Assembly (NCBI RefSeq): GCF_007830115.1
Contig: NZ_VLKP01000009.1
Span: 42,272-106,271 of the forward strand
DNA: 64,000 nt
Reading direction: 5' to 3'
Source: Aerolutibacter ruishenii
Lineage (GTDB): Bacteria; Pseudomonadota; Gammaproteobacteria; Xanthomonadales; Xanthomonadaceae
Shown here: positions 8,091 to 17,025 of the stretch, in pieces
Numbering within the stretch: the first letter of the stretch is position 1
Layout: every line of letters starts with the position of its first letter
Position numbers and translations under genes: made by a program
The notes under the pieces: generated by a model
Database searches by the model: none
Seen by the model: only the letters and a program-made list of their open reading frames with translations
What the model was told of the DNA's origin: nothing

Positions 8091-8390
8091 ATGCCAAAGC
8101 GTTCGATCCAAAGGGGCCGCCCCACCGGCACCACTACCTACGAAGCGGAACCAGCCATCGCGTTTGGGGCTGCCGTGCGGGAAGAAAGAACGAACCAGGG
8201 TATCGCTCAGGAAACGCTGGCCCACATGGCCGGCATCGAACGGTCGCACATGGGCAAGATCGAGCGCGGCGAGCATGTCCCCACGCTCCCTCTCATCCTA
8301 AAGATTGCCCGCGCGCTGAAATGCAGTTCCGCCCACTTGATGACTCTGACCGAAGCCAAGCTGGCAGAGTCGGCCCCATCCGCAGATTGA
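8091..8390 (+). CDS. XRE-family (Cro/C1-type) helix-turn-helix regulator
   Basis: A 99-residue DNA-binding protein with a canonical HTH_3 domain: FGAAVREERTNQGIAQETLA, then IERSHMGKIERGEHVPTL and LKIARALKCSS. Regulators of this type, with this MPKRS-GRP start, sit between the integrase region and traI in many ICEs of this family and are thought to control transfer or maintenance. ATG 8091 is used; a TTG at 8085 is in frame, and neither has a strong ribosome-binding site. It converges on traI. Confidence 0.8.
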   Translation: MPKRSIQRGRPTGTTTYEAEPAIAFGAAVREERTNQGIAQETLAHMAGIERSHMGKIERGEHVPTLPLILKIARALKCSSAHLMTLTEAKLAESAPSAD

Positions 8391-8416
8391 AGCCGGCCCG
8401 CACAGCGGTCGCATGC

Positions 8417-10267
8417 CTACGCCTGATCGGCGTCCTTGCCCCCAAGGGCTGAATCTTCGCGCTTTGCGGCCTCGTTGAGGAGCCGCAGGTATGGGTTGTC
8501 TGGCGGCGTCTCCTGGAACAGCGTATCCGGGCTGACAAGCAGGTAGCCGTGCAGCCGGCGCGACTTGCGCGGCCCCGTGACTTCGCAGGTCCAGATGTTC
8601 AGCCCGCTGGGCTGCTTGCGGTGCTGCCCCAGCTTCTCGAAGCGCTTCTGCACCCACTGCCACCCCTCCAGCTTCTCTTGCTTGGCCAGCGCGGCGACTT
8701 GAAGGTACTCCTGCGCGTAGCGCTGGAACACGCCGGGGCTGACGAGGTAGGTCGTACCGGCGACGGTATGCACCAGGGCCTTGGCGTCGTTGATGATGAG
8801 CTTGCGCGTCTGGATGCTCTGACGCAGCCAGGCCATGAAGTGCGCCCCGGAGGGCTCCGCGCGATCCTGGGCAGGCGCGAGGCCCATCTGCGGCGGGGGC
8901 ACGGTCGAAGGGGCCGGCTCGGGCTCGGCGACAGGACAACTCGGGGTTTCCGGTGCTGTGGGCGGAGCGGTGTCGCCCAGCAGGTCGAGCAGCGCGGCCA
9001 CGCCGGTGTCTGTGGCTGCGGATGCGATCGGCGTCGTGCTCGCGCGTGCAGCTTCGATACCTTCCACGCGCGGCTCATCGGCCACCGCCGGCGCTAGCGG
9101 CGGCGGCTCCGCCTGTTCCTCTTCGACCTGCACACGGCCTGCGAACGGCGCCGGCCGGTCGGCGGCATCCCAGATCATCGCTGGCGAGAGTTTCAGGAAG
9201 GTGAAGGCGTGCGACCAGCCGGCGTCGCTGGTGACGGTAGCCTTCCAGATCGCCTTGCCATCCGGCGTCGGTTGCACGATGCCGTGATCCTGCAACACGT
9301 TGAACACCGCCGTATTGCTCGCCGGGATGCCGTCGATCCCCTGCGACAGCAGATGTGCGCGCAGCTTGTCGGAGACGGTCTTGCTCACCAGCCACAAGGC
9401 GTCTTGTGTCAGCCAGCCGTCCGCCGGGCCGGCCTGATTCAACTTGAACGCTTCCTTGAGCAGGTAGCGCAAGCCGTCGAGCAATTTGCGTTGCAGCGCA
9501 TGCTTGGGCGCCGCCAGCGCCTTGCTGGGATCGCCGCCGAGTTCCTGGGCGACCGATGCCTGGTCGGCCTGCACGACCAGTTCGCCGAGCGTGCCGGCGT
9601 GCTCGTACTGGCCGGCCAGCACGTACAGCAGCGCGGCCCAGAGGTCGGGATAGCCGCTGAGCCAGTCGAAGATGTCCCGATCGAGAAGGCGCGCGTAGAG
9701 CAGCCCGGTGGCGGCGCTGTGCAGGCGGTACTCGCGCTCCTTTCGGTAACGGAAGCGGTAGGGCTTTCGCAGCGGGCCGTGCCAGGGATGCCAGACGCTG
9801 CCGTCGGCATGTTCGACGTGTAGATCGACCGCAATCTTGCCGATGTCGTGCAGCAGGGCCGCGTAGGCCGTGCCTGCGGTCCAGGCTTCGGCCTGGGCCG
9901 CCTGTGCCTCCGGCGTGACGCCCGCAGGCAGCAGGTATGACTGCCGCAGCTTCAGCGCATAGGCGACGATCTCCAGGCCGTGGTCCAGCATGCCGCCCGG
10001 ATAGGCGTGGTGGTGGTTCTCGGAGGCCGGGAACTGCTGGACCAGCTCGGCGTAGCGTTCCAGTGGGGCGAGGTAGAGCGTGGCGAACTGCCGGCGCGAG
10101 AGCGATGTTCGCTGCCAGATGTGTTCCAGCAGTTTCTGCCGACGCGGCGTGGTCAGCAGCGATGCGGCCGACTCCGGCCGCATCGACCCTTTCGGAGTTT
10201 CGATGGCGGATGTGGGCGGTGTGCCGGCGGTGGGTGGCACCCGTTTGCGCTGGAACAGCGAGAGCAT
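8417..10267 (-). CDS. traI: MOB_H-type conjugative relaxase (TraI, PFL_4751-like)
   Basis: The 616-residue protein should nick oriT and lead the transferred strand. The N-terminal TraI_2 domain contains the MOB_H signature: a histidine cluster in ENHHHAYPGGMLDHGLE (about residue 85) and the HD motif LLHDIGKIAVD (about 140). A C-terminal TraI_2-associated winged domain follows a proline-rich linker (about 350-470) and includes SGLNIWTCEVTGP. The start is MLSLFQRKR at 10267. The same frame stays open far upstream, but that part is antisense to abiEii. The gene is separated from the rest of the tra genes by the AbiE pair. Confidence 0.9.
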   Translation of the reverse strand: MLSLFQRKRVPPTAGTPPTSAIETPKGSMRPESAASLLTTPRRQKLLEHIWQRTSLSRRQFATLYLAPLERYAELVQQFPASENHHHAYPGGMLDHGLEIVAYALKLRQSYLLPAGVTPEAQAAQAEAWTAGTAYAALLHDIGKIAVDLHVEHADGSVWHPWHGPLRKPYRFRYRKEREYRLHSAATGLLYARLLDRDIFDWLSGYPDLWAALLYVLAGQYEHAGTLGELVVQADQASVAQELGGDPSKALAAPKHALQRKLLDGLRYLLKEAFKLNQAGPADGWLTQDALWLVSKTVSDKLRAHLLSQGIDGIPASNTAVFNVLQDHGIVQPTPDGKAIWKATVTSDAGWSHAFTFLKLSPAMIWDAADRPAPFAGRVQVEEEQAEPPPLAPAVADEPRVEGIEAARASTTPIASAATDTGVAALLDLLGDTAPPTAPETPSCPVAEPEPAPSTVPPPQMGLAPAQDRAEPSGAHFMAWLRQSIQTRKLIINDAKALVHTVAGTTYLVSPGVFQRYAQEYLQVAALAKQEKLEGWQWVQKRFEKLGQHRKQPSGLNIWTCEVTGPRKSRRLHGYLLVSPDTLFQETPPDNPYLRLLNEAAKREDSALGGKDADQA

Positions 10268-10470
10268 GGCGAACCCCGGATGACGGGCTGCTCGGGGGCG
10301 CCTTTTGGCCTTTTCAGGATAGGGCCTTTCCCCTTGGCACCCTTCCTTTGCCCCTTCCCAGCCCTTTGGCCTTTGTCGGAAGCCTTTAGGTATAGGGCCG
10401 CTGCTGTGCGGATGCCACGATGAATGCGGCATGGGGCAATCCCGGCAAGTGGGACGCTGCGGGACGTTCG
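10268..10470. other. Non-coding region upstream of traI with repeated CCTTT words (candidate oriT or control site)
   Basis: This 200-bp gap has no convincing gene. Between 10301 and 10387 the pentamer CCTTT occurs seven times (AAAGG on the traI strand), several as GGCCTTT or CCCTTTGG. The strand bias is strong: pyrimidine-rich on plus, purine-rich on minus. Relaxase genes often lie beside their oriT, so this is a candidate, but no nic site was recognised. Confidence 0.3.
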
Positions 10471-11391
10471 TCAGCTCTGGCCCAAGCCGGTGTCGAGGGC
10501 GGCGGATTGCGCTGCGAAGTCGTCGGGGCGGCGCTTGCGGAAGGTTTCGAGATTGCTCAGCTTCCAGCGCAGTGCCGGCAGTTGAGCGGCGTGTTGGCAT
10601 TGCACCAGCGACCAGTCCGGTTCCGCGCGCACCAGCCCGCTCAGAAACTGCTTGTGCGCGGTGCTCAGCCGCTGTGGCAGCTCGCGCCGCAGCCTGGCGC
10701 GAGCGTCGAGCAGTGTCTCCAGGGAGCAGTCCACTTCGGTCATGCCGACAAAGGCCCGCTCGTACTCGCCGGCGATGTCCTTGTCGTTGCCGAACAGCAC
10801 TTCGTGGGGCGGCCGGTTGTGGCCCGCCAGATAGATCACGAAGCACTCGACCATGCCGTCGCTGATGTCGCCCGATTCGTAGAGCTGCCACACGTCGAAC
10901 AGGTCGCGGGGGTGCTGCCGATCCAGCGCGGCCACCAGCTTGCTGGCGTACAGCTCGTCCGGTGCCAGAACCGGCAGCTCGAACTCGACGCCGAACAGAT
11001 CGCTGGTCTTGGCGCTCAGCGGCCGCCGCTCGACGGGCAGCACGCTGCCTCGGAACACGACGTTGACCTCGATCTTCACCTGGTTGGCGTCGTTCTCGAC
11101 GATCAGCTTGGTGTCTCCCAGGTCCTTGGCGCGAACCAGGCGTGTCTGCACGCCCAGTGGTGCAACGCGCGTGGCGATGGCGGCCAGCTCCTGGTTGATG
11201 GCTTGCAGCGCTTCGTCGCGCGGCGTCTGCCATGGGAGGTACACCACGTCGATGTCCACCGACAGGCGCGGCATGTCCTGCACGAAGAGGTTGATGGCCG
11301 TGCCGCCCTTCATGGCGAAGATGTCGTTGGCGAACACGTCGGGCGCGACGGCCAGCAGCAGGCGAACGGTGTCCGCGTAGGTCTTATCCAT
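10471..11391 (-). CDS. abiEii: AbiEii-type nucleotidyltransferase toxin
   Basis: A 306-residue DUF1814/AbiEii protein. The nucleotidyltransferase core is visible as MKGGTAINLFVQD (about residues 27-39) followed by RLSVDIDVVYLP, giving the GG...S-x-D-x-D pattern. AbiEii enzymes add nucleotides to tRNA acceptor ends and block growth in type IV toxin-antitoxin and abortive-infection systems. It overlaps the upstream abiEi by 8 bp in the classic antitoxin-toxin order. The pair sits between traI and the DUF3742 gene, where these ICEs often carry cargo, and may protect against phage or stabilise the element. Confidence 0.9.
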   Translation of the reverse strand: MDKTYADTVRLLLAVAPDVFANDIFAMKGGTAINLFVQDMPRLSVDIDVVYLPWQTPRDEALQAINQELAAIATRVAPLGVQTRLVRAKDLGDTKLIVENDANQVKIEVNVVFRGSVLPVERRPLSAKTSDLFGVEFELPVLAPDELYASKLVAALDRQHPRDLFDVWQLYESGDISDGMVECFVIYLAGHNRPPHEVLFGNDKDIAGEYERAFVGMTEVDCSLETLLDARARLRRELPQRLSTAHKQFLSGLVRAEPDWSLVQCQHAAQLPALRWKLSNLETFRKRRPDDFAAQSAALDTGLGQS

Positions 11392-12142
11392 GAGGTCTCA
11401 GGCTCAGCAAGGTGCCGTCATCGAGCCGGCTCATCCAGCGCGTGTTGCTGCCGGTGCGAACCGGGTACTGCTCCAGCAGGGCATCGACATCCACGAGGCT
11501 GGTCTCGCGCGCCCAGGTGAGGAACAGGCGCACGGCCTTCACGCTGGCGCAGCAGGACAGCAGTTGCCCGAGCAAGTCCTTGCGGGGGGAACGCAGTCCA
11601 TCAAAGATGTTGCGGGCCTCTTCGAGGCTCTGCTTGACGCCGGCTTCGTACAGCAGCTCCAGAACGGCACGCTCGGAGGCAGCCACCCGCAGATCCTCGG
11701 GCAGGCCAGGCGGCGTGGTCAGGGTCTTGCTGGACAGCGCCGTGTCCGGCCAGTCGAACAGGCGGGCGTGGACGTAGCGGGCCGGAAAGCGCGAGGTGAA
11801 CCAGGCCGGCAACGCGAAACGACCGTCGCCCCACAGCACCAGCGTCTCGCGGCTGCCCAGGTTGTGCCGCACGCCCTGCAGGGCCAGGGCGCTCTTGCCG
11901 CCGACGTGCAGGCCGGGCACGCGCTGTTGCAGGAACTTCAGCGCACCGTAGACCCCGAACTCATCGTTCGGGAAGGCATAGACGCCATGGGCCAGGCGCA
12001 CGAGCCACCCGCCGTCGGCATAGTGGGCGGCGAGCTGGGGCGACACCCCGAACTGGCTCAGGGTGGCAAGGTCGAACGGCGCCCCGCGGGGGAGTCCCGC
12101 CTGCAGCCGCTTGATTACCTGGTGCCTAGAATTTCCATCCAT
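11384..12142 (-). CDS. abiEi: AbiEi-type antitoxin and autorepressor
   Basis: A 252-residue partner of AbiEii. The N-terminal winged helix (about residues 1-80, with TLSQFGVSPQLAAHYADGG and LVRLAHGVYAFP) is the AbiEi_3/AbiEi_4-type DNA-binding domain. The rest is the AbiEi antitoxin domain with HVGGKSALALQG. The ATG at 12142 (MDGNSRHQ) fits the domain start; an upstream in-frame ATG at 12211 would add 23 unrelated residues and read through the inverted repeat. AbiEi proteins repress their own operon by binding inverted repeats, and one is present exactly here. The stop overlaps abiEii, so the two are translationally coupled. Confidence 0.88.
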   Translation of the reverse strand: MDGNSRHQVIKRLQAGLPRGAPFDLATLSQFGVSPQLAAHYADGGWLVRLAHGVYAFPNDEFGVYGALKFLQQRVPGLHVGGKSALALQGVRHNLGSRETLVLWGDGRFALPAWFTSRFPARYVHARLFDWPDTALSSKTLTTPPGLPEDLRVAASERAVLELLYEAGVKQSLEEARNIFDGLRSPRKDLLGQLLSCCASVKAVRLFLTWARETSLVDVDALLEQYPVRTGSNTRWMSRLDDGTLLSLRPHG

Positions 12143-12157
12143 GCTATAAAAATAGCA
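12142..12157 (-). promoter_or_regulatory. Inverted repeat at the abiE start (candidate AbiEi operator)
   Basis: A perfect TGCTAT-AAAA-ATAGCA repeat directly abuts the abiEi start codon. AbiEi binding to inverted repeats in the abiE promoter is established for characterised systems. Touching the start codon is unusual and implies either a very short leader or a block on transcription already begun. Confidence 0.55.
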
Positions 12158-12368
12158 CGGAATCCAATCAGACCCTAGAGCTATCGCAAGAACGTGAAGG
12201 GAAAGTAGCATAAGGTTGGATTTTCAGTGCAAAATCTAATCATCTTGGCGACCCCCGAGCCAGCCCGGTATCTGCCAGCCGCAACCCGCCCTCCTGATCG
12301 CGGTCTATGCTGGAGGGCAAGCCGCAACCGGCCGCTCCTGAGGTGAGGCACCACTGAAACCGAGGCAC

Positions 12369-12737
12369 ATGAGCATGACCACCAACACGCACAACGGGCG
12401 CTGGAGCCACCGGCTGGGCCGGGGGGCTGGCCGTGCTTGGCGTGGATACCTGCGCCGCGAGCGGCGTGTCGCCGGCTGGCTGGTGACGCGCGGGCACCCC
12501 GCGGGCGCGGCGACGGCGGTGCTCTGGATCGTCAAGCTGGCCGTGCTTGGCATGCTGCTCTACACCGTATCCTGGCTCGTCCTGCTGCTGGCCTTTGCAG
12601 TGGTCGCCGCATGGCTCGCGCGGAATGCCGATGAGGACGACGAGAAGCAGCCGGAACTTAGAGACGGGCACTCGGGCGTCGGCCTGTACGACAAAGATGA
12701 CTGGCGGATCGACATGGGCGATCCCGACGAGCCGTAG
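12369..12737 (+). CDS. DUF3742 family ICE protein
   Basis: A small membrane-associated protein (122 aa) with a basic N-terminus (GRWSHRLGRGAGRAWRGYL), one or two hydrophobic segments (about residues 53-80) and an acidic tail ending in DDWRIDMGDPDEP. This is the DUF3742 pattern of proteins found next to traG in ICEs of this family, on the opposite strand. Its function is unknown. It faces traG tail-to-tail with 28 bp between the stops. Confidence 0.75.
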   Translation: MSMTTNTHNGRWSHRLGRGAGRAWRGYLRRERRVAGWLVTRGHPAGAATAVLWIVKLAVLGMLLYTVSWLVLLLAFAVVAAWLARNADEDDEKQPELRDGHSGVGLYDKDDWRIDMGDPDEP

Positions 12738-12765
12738 CTGTCGCATCGACGCGAGAGAGTGCTCC

Positions 12766-14298
12766 TTACTTCGCCGCACCTTTCGATACGGCCGTCATCG
12801 CAAGGCGAGATCCACTACCTCCAGCCGACTTCGCATCGGACGTGCCAGTGATGAGGCCGCCCAGGAAGTTTCCAGCGCGAACTCCTGTCCATCCGAGTGC
12901 CATGACCCAGAACGTCGGCAGCACGATGAACATCGTTGCCATGACGAAGTTCAGCAGCATGTCGCCAAAGGCGTTGTTCAAGCCGATCAGTGGATCGAAG
13001 TTCGTGTGCGGCCTGTCCGCGCCAAACCCCCAGCCGTAGAGCGCATCCAGGATCGTGCTGTCGATCCAACGCGCGAGCTGGAACCAGAAGTCCACGAAGA
13101 ACAGCGCGAACTGGACGCAGCTCACCGTCACCACCGTCTTCAGGTCGTAGGTGCCGATCAGCAGCACCAGCGGGATGCAGATGACGAGCGCCATCTTGAG
13201 CATCGTCAGCACCATCGGCAGCGCCTGGCGCACCACGTCCATCGCCGGAAAGAAGCCCAGCGAGCCGACGGTCAGCCCCAGGTCGCTCGCGCCGCGTGTG
13301 ACGATGTTCGGCAGCGTTTTGTCGATCTGGCCGCCGTAGTCGGCATAGACGGCGCCCTGGTTCATCTTCTGCTGCCTAGGTGAGACAACGGCGCGGATCA
13401 CCGAGTCATTGACCTCGCTCTGCGACAGGAAGCCCACCCAGTTCCCGATGCGGGTCAGCAGGTCCGGGTCGACCTGTGCCAGCAGCCGGCTGCGCAGTCC
13501 CTGGCCGCCATCGGCCCACCACTGCCGGCAGGACGGATAGCCGCCGCCGCTGTCCACCTGTGCCAGCCCCGCATCGCGGGTCGCGTCGTAGGGCCAGGCC
13601 GTGCGTGGGGTCTTGGCGCGATAGGTGTCATAGAAGCCGGGCGTGTCGAGGAAGTAACTCGACCCGATCCAGGTGACGTCGTTCATTTGCTCGTCGGAGA
13701 GCGTCGGCCGGTTCATGAACAGCTTGGCGCGCGACGGCCCGTAGCAGTCGTGCGTGAAGTCGGCGACCTCCTGTGCCAGCACCGGATCGTCGATGCGCGT
13801 GGCATCGACATCCATGCGGATCTGACGCAGGTCCGTGCCGCAGGGAATCGCCGCCACCGCAGCGCCCGTCACGGCTTTCGACAGCGCGTGCATGAAGAAC
13901 CACCACACCGGCACCAGCGCGCTCTGGTTGTTGAGCGCCGTGTAGACGTTGGACCAGCCCGTGTCGTTGGGCAGCGGGACGTTGACCTGGCATTGCGCGG
14001 AGCGCGTAGTGTCGAACCTGATCGTGGCGAGATCCACCGGGATGAACGGGATGCCGGCGAACAGGATGACCACGATCGCCACCCACACCCGGTTCTCGAT
14101 GCGCATCGACGACAGCACGCCCTTGTTGCCCTCGTCCGCACCTTCGCTGCGGGCCTTGAGCCATTCCTGGATCACGATGGCCACGAACGGCAGCGCGAAC
14201 ACGCCGCTGGCCACGAGGATGCTCCAGATGCCGTTGTTGACCACCCAAGCCACCAGGGTCAGGTAATACTCCAGGTAGTCCGTGGTGTAGAGCGTCAT
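12766..14298 (-). CDS. traG: Conjugal transfer protein TraG-like (TraG N-terminal domain)
   Basis: An inner-membrane mating-pair protein of 510 residues. It has hydrophobic helices near the N-terminus (about 15-45 and 75-95), a long polar, cysteine-containing periplasmic part, and a cluster of helices near residues 360-480. This matches the TraG_N family of F-like and ICE systems, involved in mating-pair stabilisation or pilus assembly. GGGAGG precedes the ATG. It ends the minus-strand transfer operon that runs from 26.9 kb down to here. Confidence 0.85.
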   Translation of the reverse strand: MTLYTTDYLEYYLTLVAWVVNNGIWSILVASGVFALPFVAIVIQEWLKARSEGADEGNKGVLSSMRIENRVWVAIVVILFAGIPFIPVDLATIRFDTTRSAQCQVNVPLPNDTGWSNVYTALNNQSALVPVWWFFMHALSKAVTGAAVAAIPCGTDLRQIRMDVDATRIDDPVLAQEVADFTHDCYGPSRAKLFMNRPTLSDEQMNDVTWIGSSYFLDTPGFYDTYRAKTPRTAWPYDATRDAGLAQVDSGGGYPSCRQWWADGGQGLRSRLLAQVDPDLLTRIGNWVGFLSQSEVNDSVIRAVVSPRQQKMNQGAVYADYGGQIDKTLPNIVTRGASDLGLTVGSLGFFPAMDVVRQALPMVLTMLKMALVICIPLVLLIGTYDLKTVVTVSCVQFALFFVDFWFQLARWIDSTILDALYGWGFGADRPHTNFDPLIGLNNAFGDMLLNFVMATMFIVLPTFWVMALGWTGVRAGNFLGGLITGTSDAKSAGGSGSRLAMTAVSKGAAK

Positions 14299-14313
14299 GC
14301 CTGCCTCCCGGTC

Positions 14314-14667
14314 TCAGCCGTGCCGCAACAGTTGGCTGGCTTCCAGCGCGACCACGGCGATCACGGCCGCGATCTCCGTGCGCAGCAGGCGCTGATGCGT
14401 CTCGCGGGACGGCTCCCGCCGCAACAAGCGCCGGCGCATCCACCACCAGCCGTAAGCCGTCGCTCCGTAGAGGCACAGCCGCCACCCGAAGAAGTGGCCG
14501 GCATGCGCCTGCAGCCAGTGCTGCCAGCCCTCGACGCCGCCGACCACGTGGATGCCGGCGATGTTCACCGCCACCGCGGCGGCGACCACCAGCAAGGTCC
14601 ACAGCAGCGCCACGCCGACGCGGCGGTTGAACAGCCATGGCAGCCGCAGCCAGGCCAGCCGGCTCAT
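14314..14667 (-). CDS. Small ICE membrane protein
   Basis: A basic 117-residue protein with three hydrophobic stretches (about residues 18-40, 60-75 and 95-112), located between the PFL_4711-family gene and traG. Its start overlaps the upstream stop (ATGA). The position matches the small conserved membrane gene found at this point in related ICEs. No functional domain was recognised. Confidence 0.65.
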   Translation of the reverse strand: MSRLAWLRLPWLFNRRVGVALLWTLLVVAAAVAVNIAGIHVVGGVEGWQHWLQAHAGHFFGWRLCLYGATAYGWWWMRRRLLRREPSRETHQRLLRTEIAAVIAVVALEASQLLRHG

Positions 14668-16070
14668 GGCGTACCGCTCCGCGGCTTCTGGACTTCCCGC
14701 AGACGGTCGCGTGTGGTGTCGCCCTCGAAGACGCCGCGCGAGCCGGCGGCGCGGGTGCTGTGGCGCTGGATGATCGCCATCGCCGAGTTGCCGGCCAGCG
14801 TGCGGCGCAGCTCCAGTTCGGTCTTGAGGTTGTTGATCTCCTGCTCCAGCGCGCTGTTCTCCTGATCGACCGCCTGCACGGCCAGCTCGTTGGCAGCGAC
14901 GTTCGGCTCCTTCTTGCCGGTCAGCAACGTGCGTTGCAGCAGCAGGGCCTTCTCCAGCACGCTGGACAGCGCAGCCTCGGACGCCAGGCGCCGGCCCAGC
15001 ACGTCTTGGTCGGGTTCGTCACGCAGGGCCTCGATCACGCCGCGGGTGATCGGCAGCGAGCTGCTGCCGGCTGCGTCGAGATTGGCCAGCGTCGTCGGCC
15101 GGGCGCCCGTCACCAGTTCCTGCAGCGCCTGCAGCTTGGTCTCGTACTCTTCCTGGATCATTGGCGTGAGCCCGACGCCAGGCGTGGTCTGGGTCTTCGT
15201 GCAGTTTTCGCAGGTGCGCTGCTCGCGTTCGCCCAACACGCGGGTCGCCCAGTCGGCGGCCGCCTGGGGCGAGGACCAGGTTTGGCAGGTCAGGCGGTTG
15301 CCGCAGGCGCTGCGCGCGATCGACGAGGTATCGGTGGCGCTGCGCCCGTTGAGCAGGTTGTAGCCCGCGCGCGTCACATCGCCGACCACCTTGATCGAAC
15401 TCTGGCTGGAGCCGCCCGCGTTGCCGCCGCCGACCCAGGGCACGCCGTTGTTCCCTTTGTTGGACTCGGCCTGCTCGATGGCGGAGACGGCATCGGTGCT
15501 GCTGACCGCATCCCGCAGCGCCATCCCTTCGGCGAGCTGGTCCCAGCCGGCCTGGCCGCCGGCCATGTCCGCCATGCGATTGGCGATGGCGCGGCAGGTC
15601 ATCTTCGAGCGGTCGAAATCCAGGCGCGCCTGCAGGATGCCGTTGGTGAGCAGGTTGTACAGGCCCGGGTCGGCGCGCTGGATGATCAGGGCCGGCAGCG
15701 AGGCCACGGCGCTGGTGGCGTTCTGGATCACGTTGCTCATGATCGTCTGGAAGCCGTTGGTGATGCCGTTGAGCTGGTTCTGCAGCGTCGTGGTGATGCT
15801 CATGTCGCCGCAGATCAGGTTGCTGTTCCAGCCGACGCCGACGCCGATGCTCTGCATGTTGCCGGCACCACCCATCGACACGGCCCGGCCGCCGCCGATG
15901 CTGTAGAGCACGTCGTCGCCGATCACGCTGCCGCTGACGTTCACGCCATTGGGATCGATGCGGGTCTGCGCCCAGGCGACGCCGACGACCAGCGTGATGG
16001 CCGCCACGAGCAGCGTGGCCCGCAGGGGCGACTTCGCGCGGCGCAGGAAGTGAGGGAGGGAGGCGGTCAT
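14664..16070 (-). CDS. ICE protein, PFL_4711 family (TIGR03755)
   Basis: An exported protein of 468 residues. A signal peptide is visible (basic start, hydrophobic LLVAAITLVVGVAWA, cleavage before QTRIDPNG). It is likely periplasmic and resembles TraH-like assembly proteins, with the long helical C-terminus (about residues 380-450) able to form a coiled coil. The ATG at 16070 has GAGGAA at good spacing; the frame is open further upstream but has no such signal. Gene order (PFL_4709-4710-4711) identifies the family. Confidence 0.82.
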   Translation of the reverse strand: MTASLPHFLRRAKSPLRATLLVAAITLVVGVAWAQTRIDPNGVNVSGSVIGDDVLYSIGGGRAVSMGGAGNMQSIGVGVGWNSNLICGDMSITTTLQNQLNGITNGFQTIMSNVIQNATSAVASLPALIIQRADPGLYNLLTNGILQARLDFDRSKMTCRAIANRMADMAGGQAGWDQLAEGMALRDAVSSTDAVSAIEQAESNKGNNGVPWVGGGNAGGSSQSSIKVVGDVTRAGYNLLNGRSATDTSSIARSACGNRLTCQTWSSPQAAADWATRVLGEREQRTCENCTKTQTTPGVGLTPMIQEEYETKLQALQELVTGARPTTLANLDAAGSSSLPITRGVIEALRDEPDQDVLGRRLASEAALSSVLEKALLLQRTLLTGKKEPNVAANELAVQAVDQENSALEQEINNLKTELELRRTLAGNSAMAIIQRHSTRAAGSRGVFEGDTTRDRLREVQKPRSGTP

Positions 16071-16080
16071 CGTGGGTTCC

Positions 16081-17025
16081 TCACATGAAATCGACGCTGC
16101 CGAGGAAGACCTGGCCACGGCGCCGGCAGCAGGAGTACGGCCGCCACAAGGCCCAGGCGTAGTCGCCTTGCTGGGCCTGCACGCGGGTGCGGCTGTGCGG
16201 GAAGACCACGCAACTGTTCGAGAGCGTGGGCGTCAGCTCCTGCCACTTGCCCGTCGAGGCGTCGGTCTCCATCAGCGCGCCGGCCGGCCAGTAACCGTCG
16301 CGGGCGTTGGCCAGCAGGGGCTGGTACACGTGAATCTGGTTGCGGCGCGTCACGATGTCGCCCGCGCGCTGCGCGACCACGGCGCCGCTCTTGTGGTCGT
16401 CGGTCTGGTGCAGGAAGCCACCGCGGGGATACACGTTGCCCCAGAGGTTCAGGCCGGTGCGCGTACCGATTTCGCGCCGGCCGGGGATGAGCGCTTCGGG
16501 GTAGAACGCTTCCGGGATGTTGTAGCGCCAGGCGATCGTGTCGAGCGTGCTCAGCAGATACGGCATGAAGGCCGTGCCAGCGCCTTCGCAGGTGTAGCCG
16601 GAGGCGCTGGCGAACTGGCTGAACACCATCCCGGCCGGATGGCCGATGACATCGGCGTTCTTGAACTTGGCGAGGTTGTTCTCGTTGTCGTGATTGGTCG
16701 TACCGTCACCGCCAGCCTTGGCGGTCGGGTTGGGCATGCTCATCGCCCTGACTTCCAGCCACGGGTTTTCGCCGGTGTTCGAGTAGCTCGACACCACCGC
16801 ATCGGGGACGTAGTGGCGCACCTTGACGGAGGTGCGAACCGAGCAGCCGAAGGGCGTGCAGTACAGCCAGTAGCAGATTCCGACCACGCGGTATTCGAGG
16901 CAGTCGGGGGACAGCGCCGACGAGACGATGGTGGCGGTGTCCAGGGCGAACGTCGATGTGGCCGCGCCCAGCAGCAGCGAGGCGGCGGTGGCGCGCAGAC
17001 GCCGGGACGCCAGCAGGAGGCTCAT
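16081..17025 (-). CDS. ICE protein, PFL_4710 family (TIGR03756), TraU-like
   Basis: An exported 314-residue protein with an N-terminal signal (ASLLLGAATSTFA) and many cysteines, including ICYWLYCTPFGCSV near residue 50 and CRRRG near the C-terminus. The cysteine-rich early block resembles TraU of F-type systems, which acts in DNA transfer and mating. It starts inside the stop of the PFL_4709 gene (ATGA overlap). The many disulfides expected fit the Dsb-like gene in the same operon. Confidence 0.85.
   Translation of the reverse strand: MSLLLASRRLRATAASLLLGAATSTFALDTATIVSSALSPDCLEYRVVGICYWLYCTPFGCSVRTSVKVRHYVPDAVVSSYSNTGENPWLEVRAMSMPNPTAKAGGDGTTNHDNENNLAKFKNADVIGHPAGMVFSQFASASGYTCEGAGTAFMPYLLSTLDTIAWRYNIPEAFYPEALIPGRREIGTRTGLNLWGNVYPRGGFLHQTDDHKSGAVVAQRAGDIVTRRNQIHVYQPLLANARDGYWPAGALMETDASTGKWQELTPTLSNSCVVFPHSRTRVQAQQGDYAWALWRPYSCCRRRGQVFLGSVDFM

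Noticed and set aside
10268-11233. Open extension of the traI frame by over 300 codons upstream
   Set aside because: The extra part is basic and Arg/Ala-rich, antisense to abiEii, and the relaxase start MLSLFQRKR is clear at 10267.
12240-12779. Minus-strand frame opposite the DUF3742 gene
   Set aside because: The DUF3742 protein on the plus strand has recognisable family features; the opposite frame does not.
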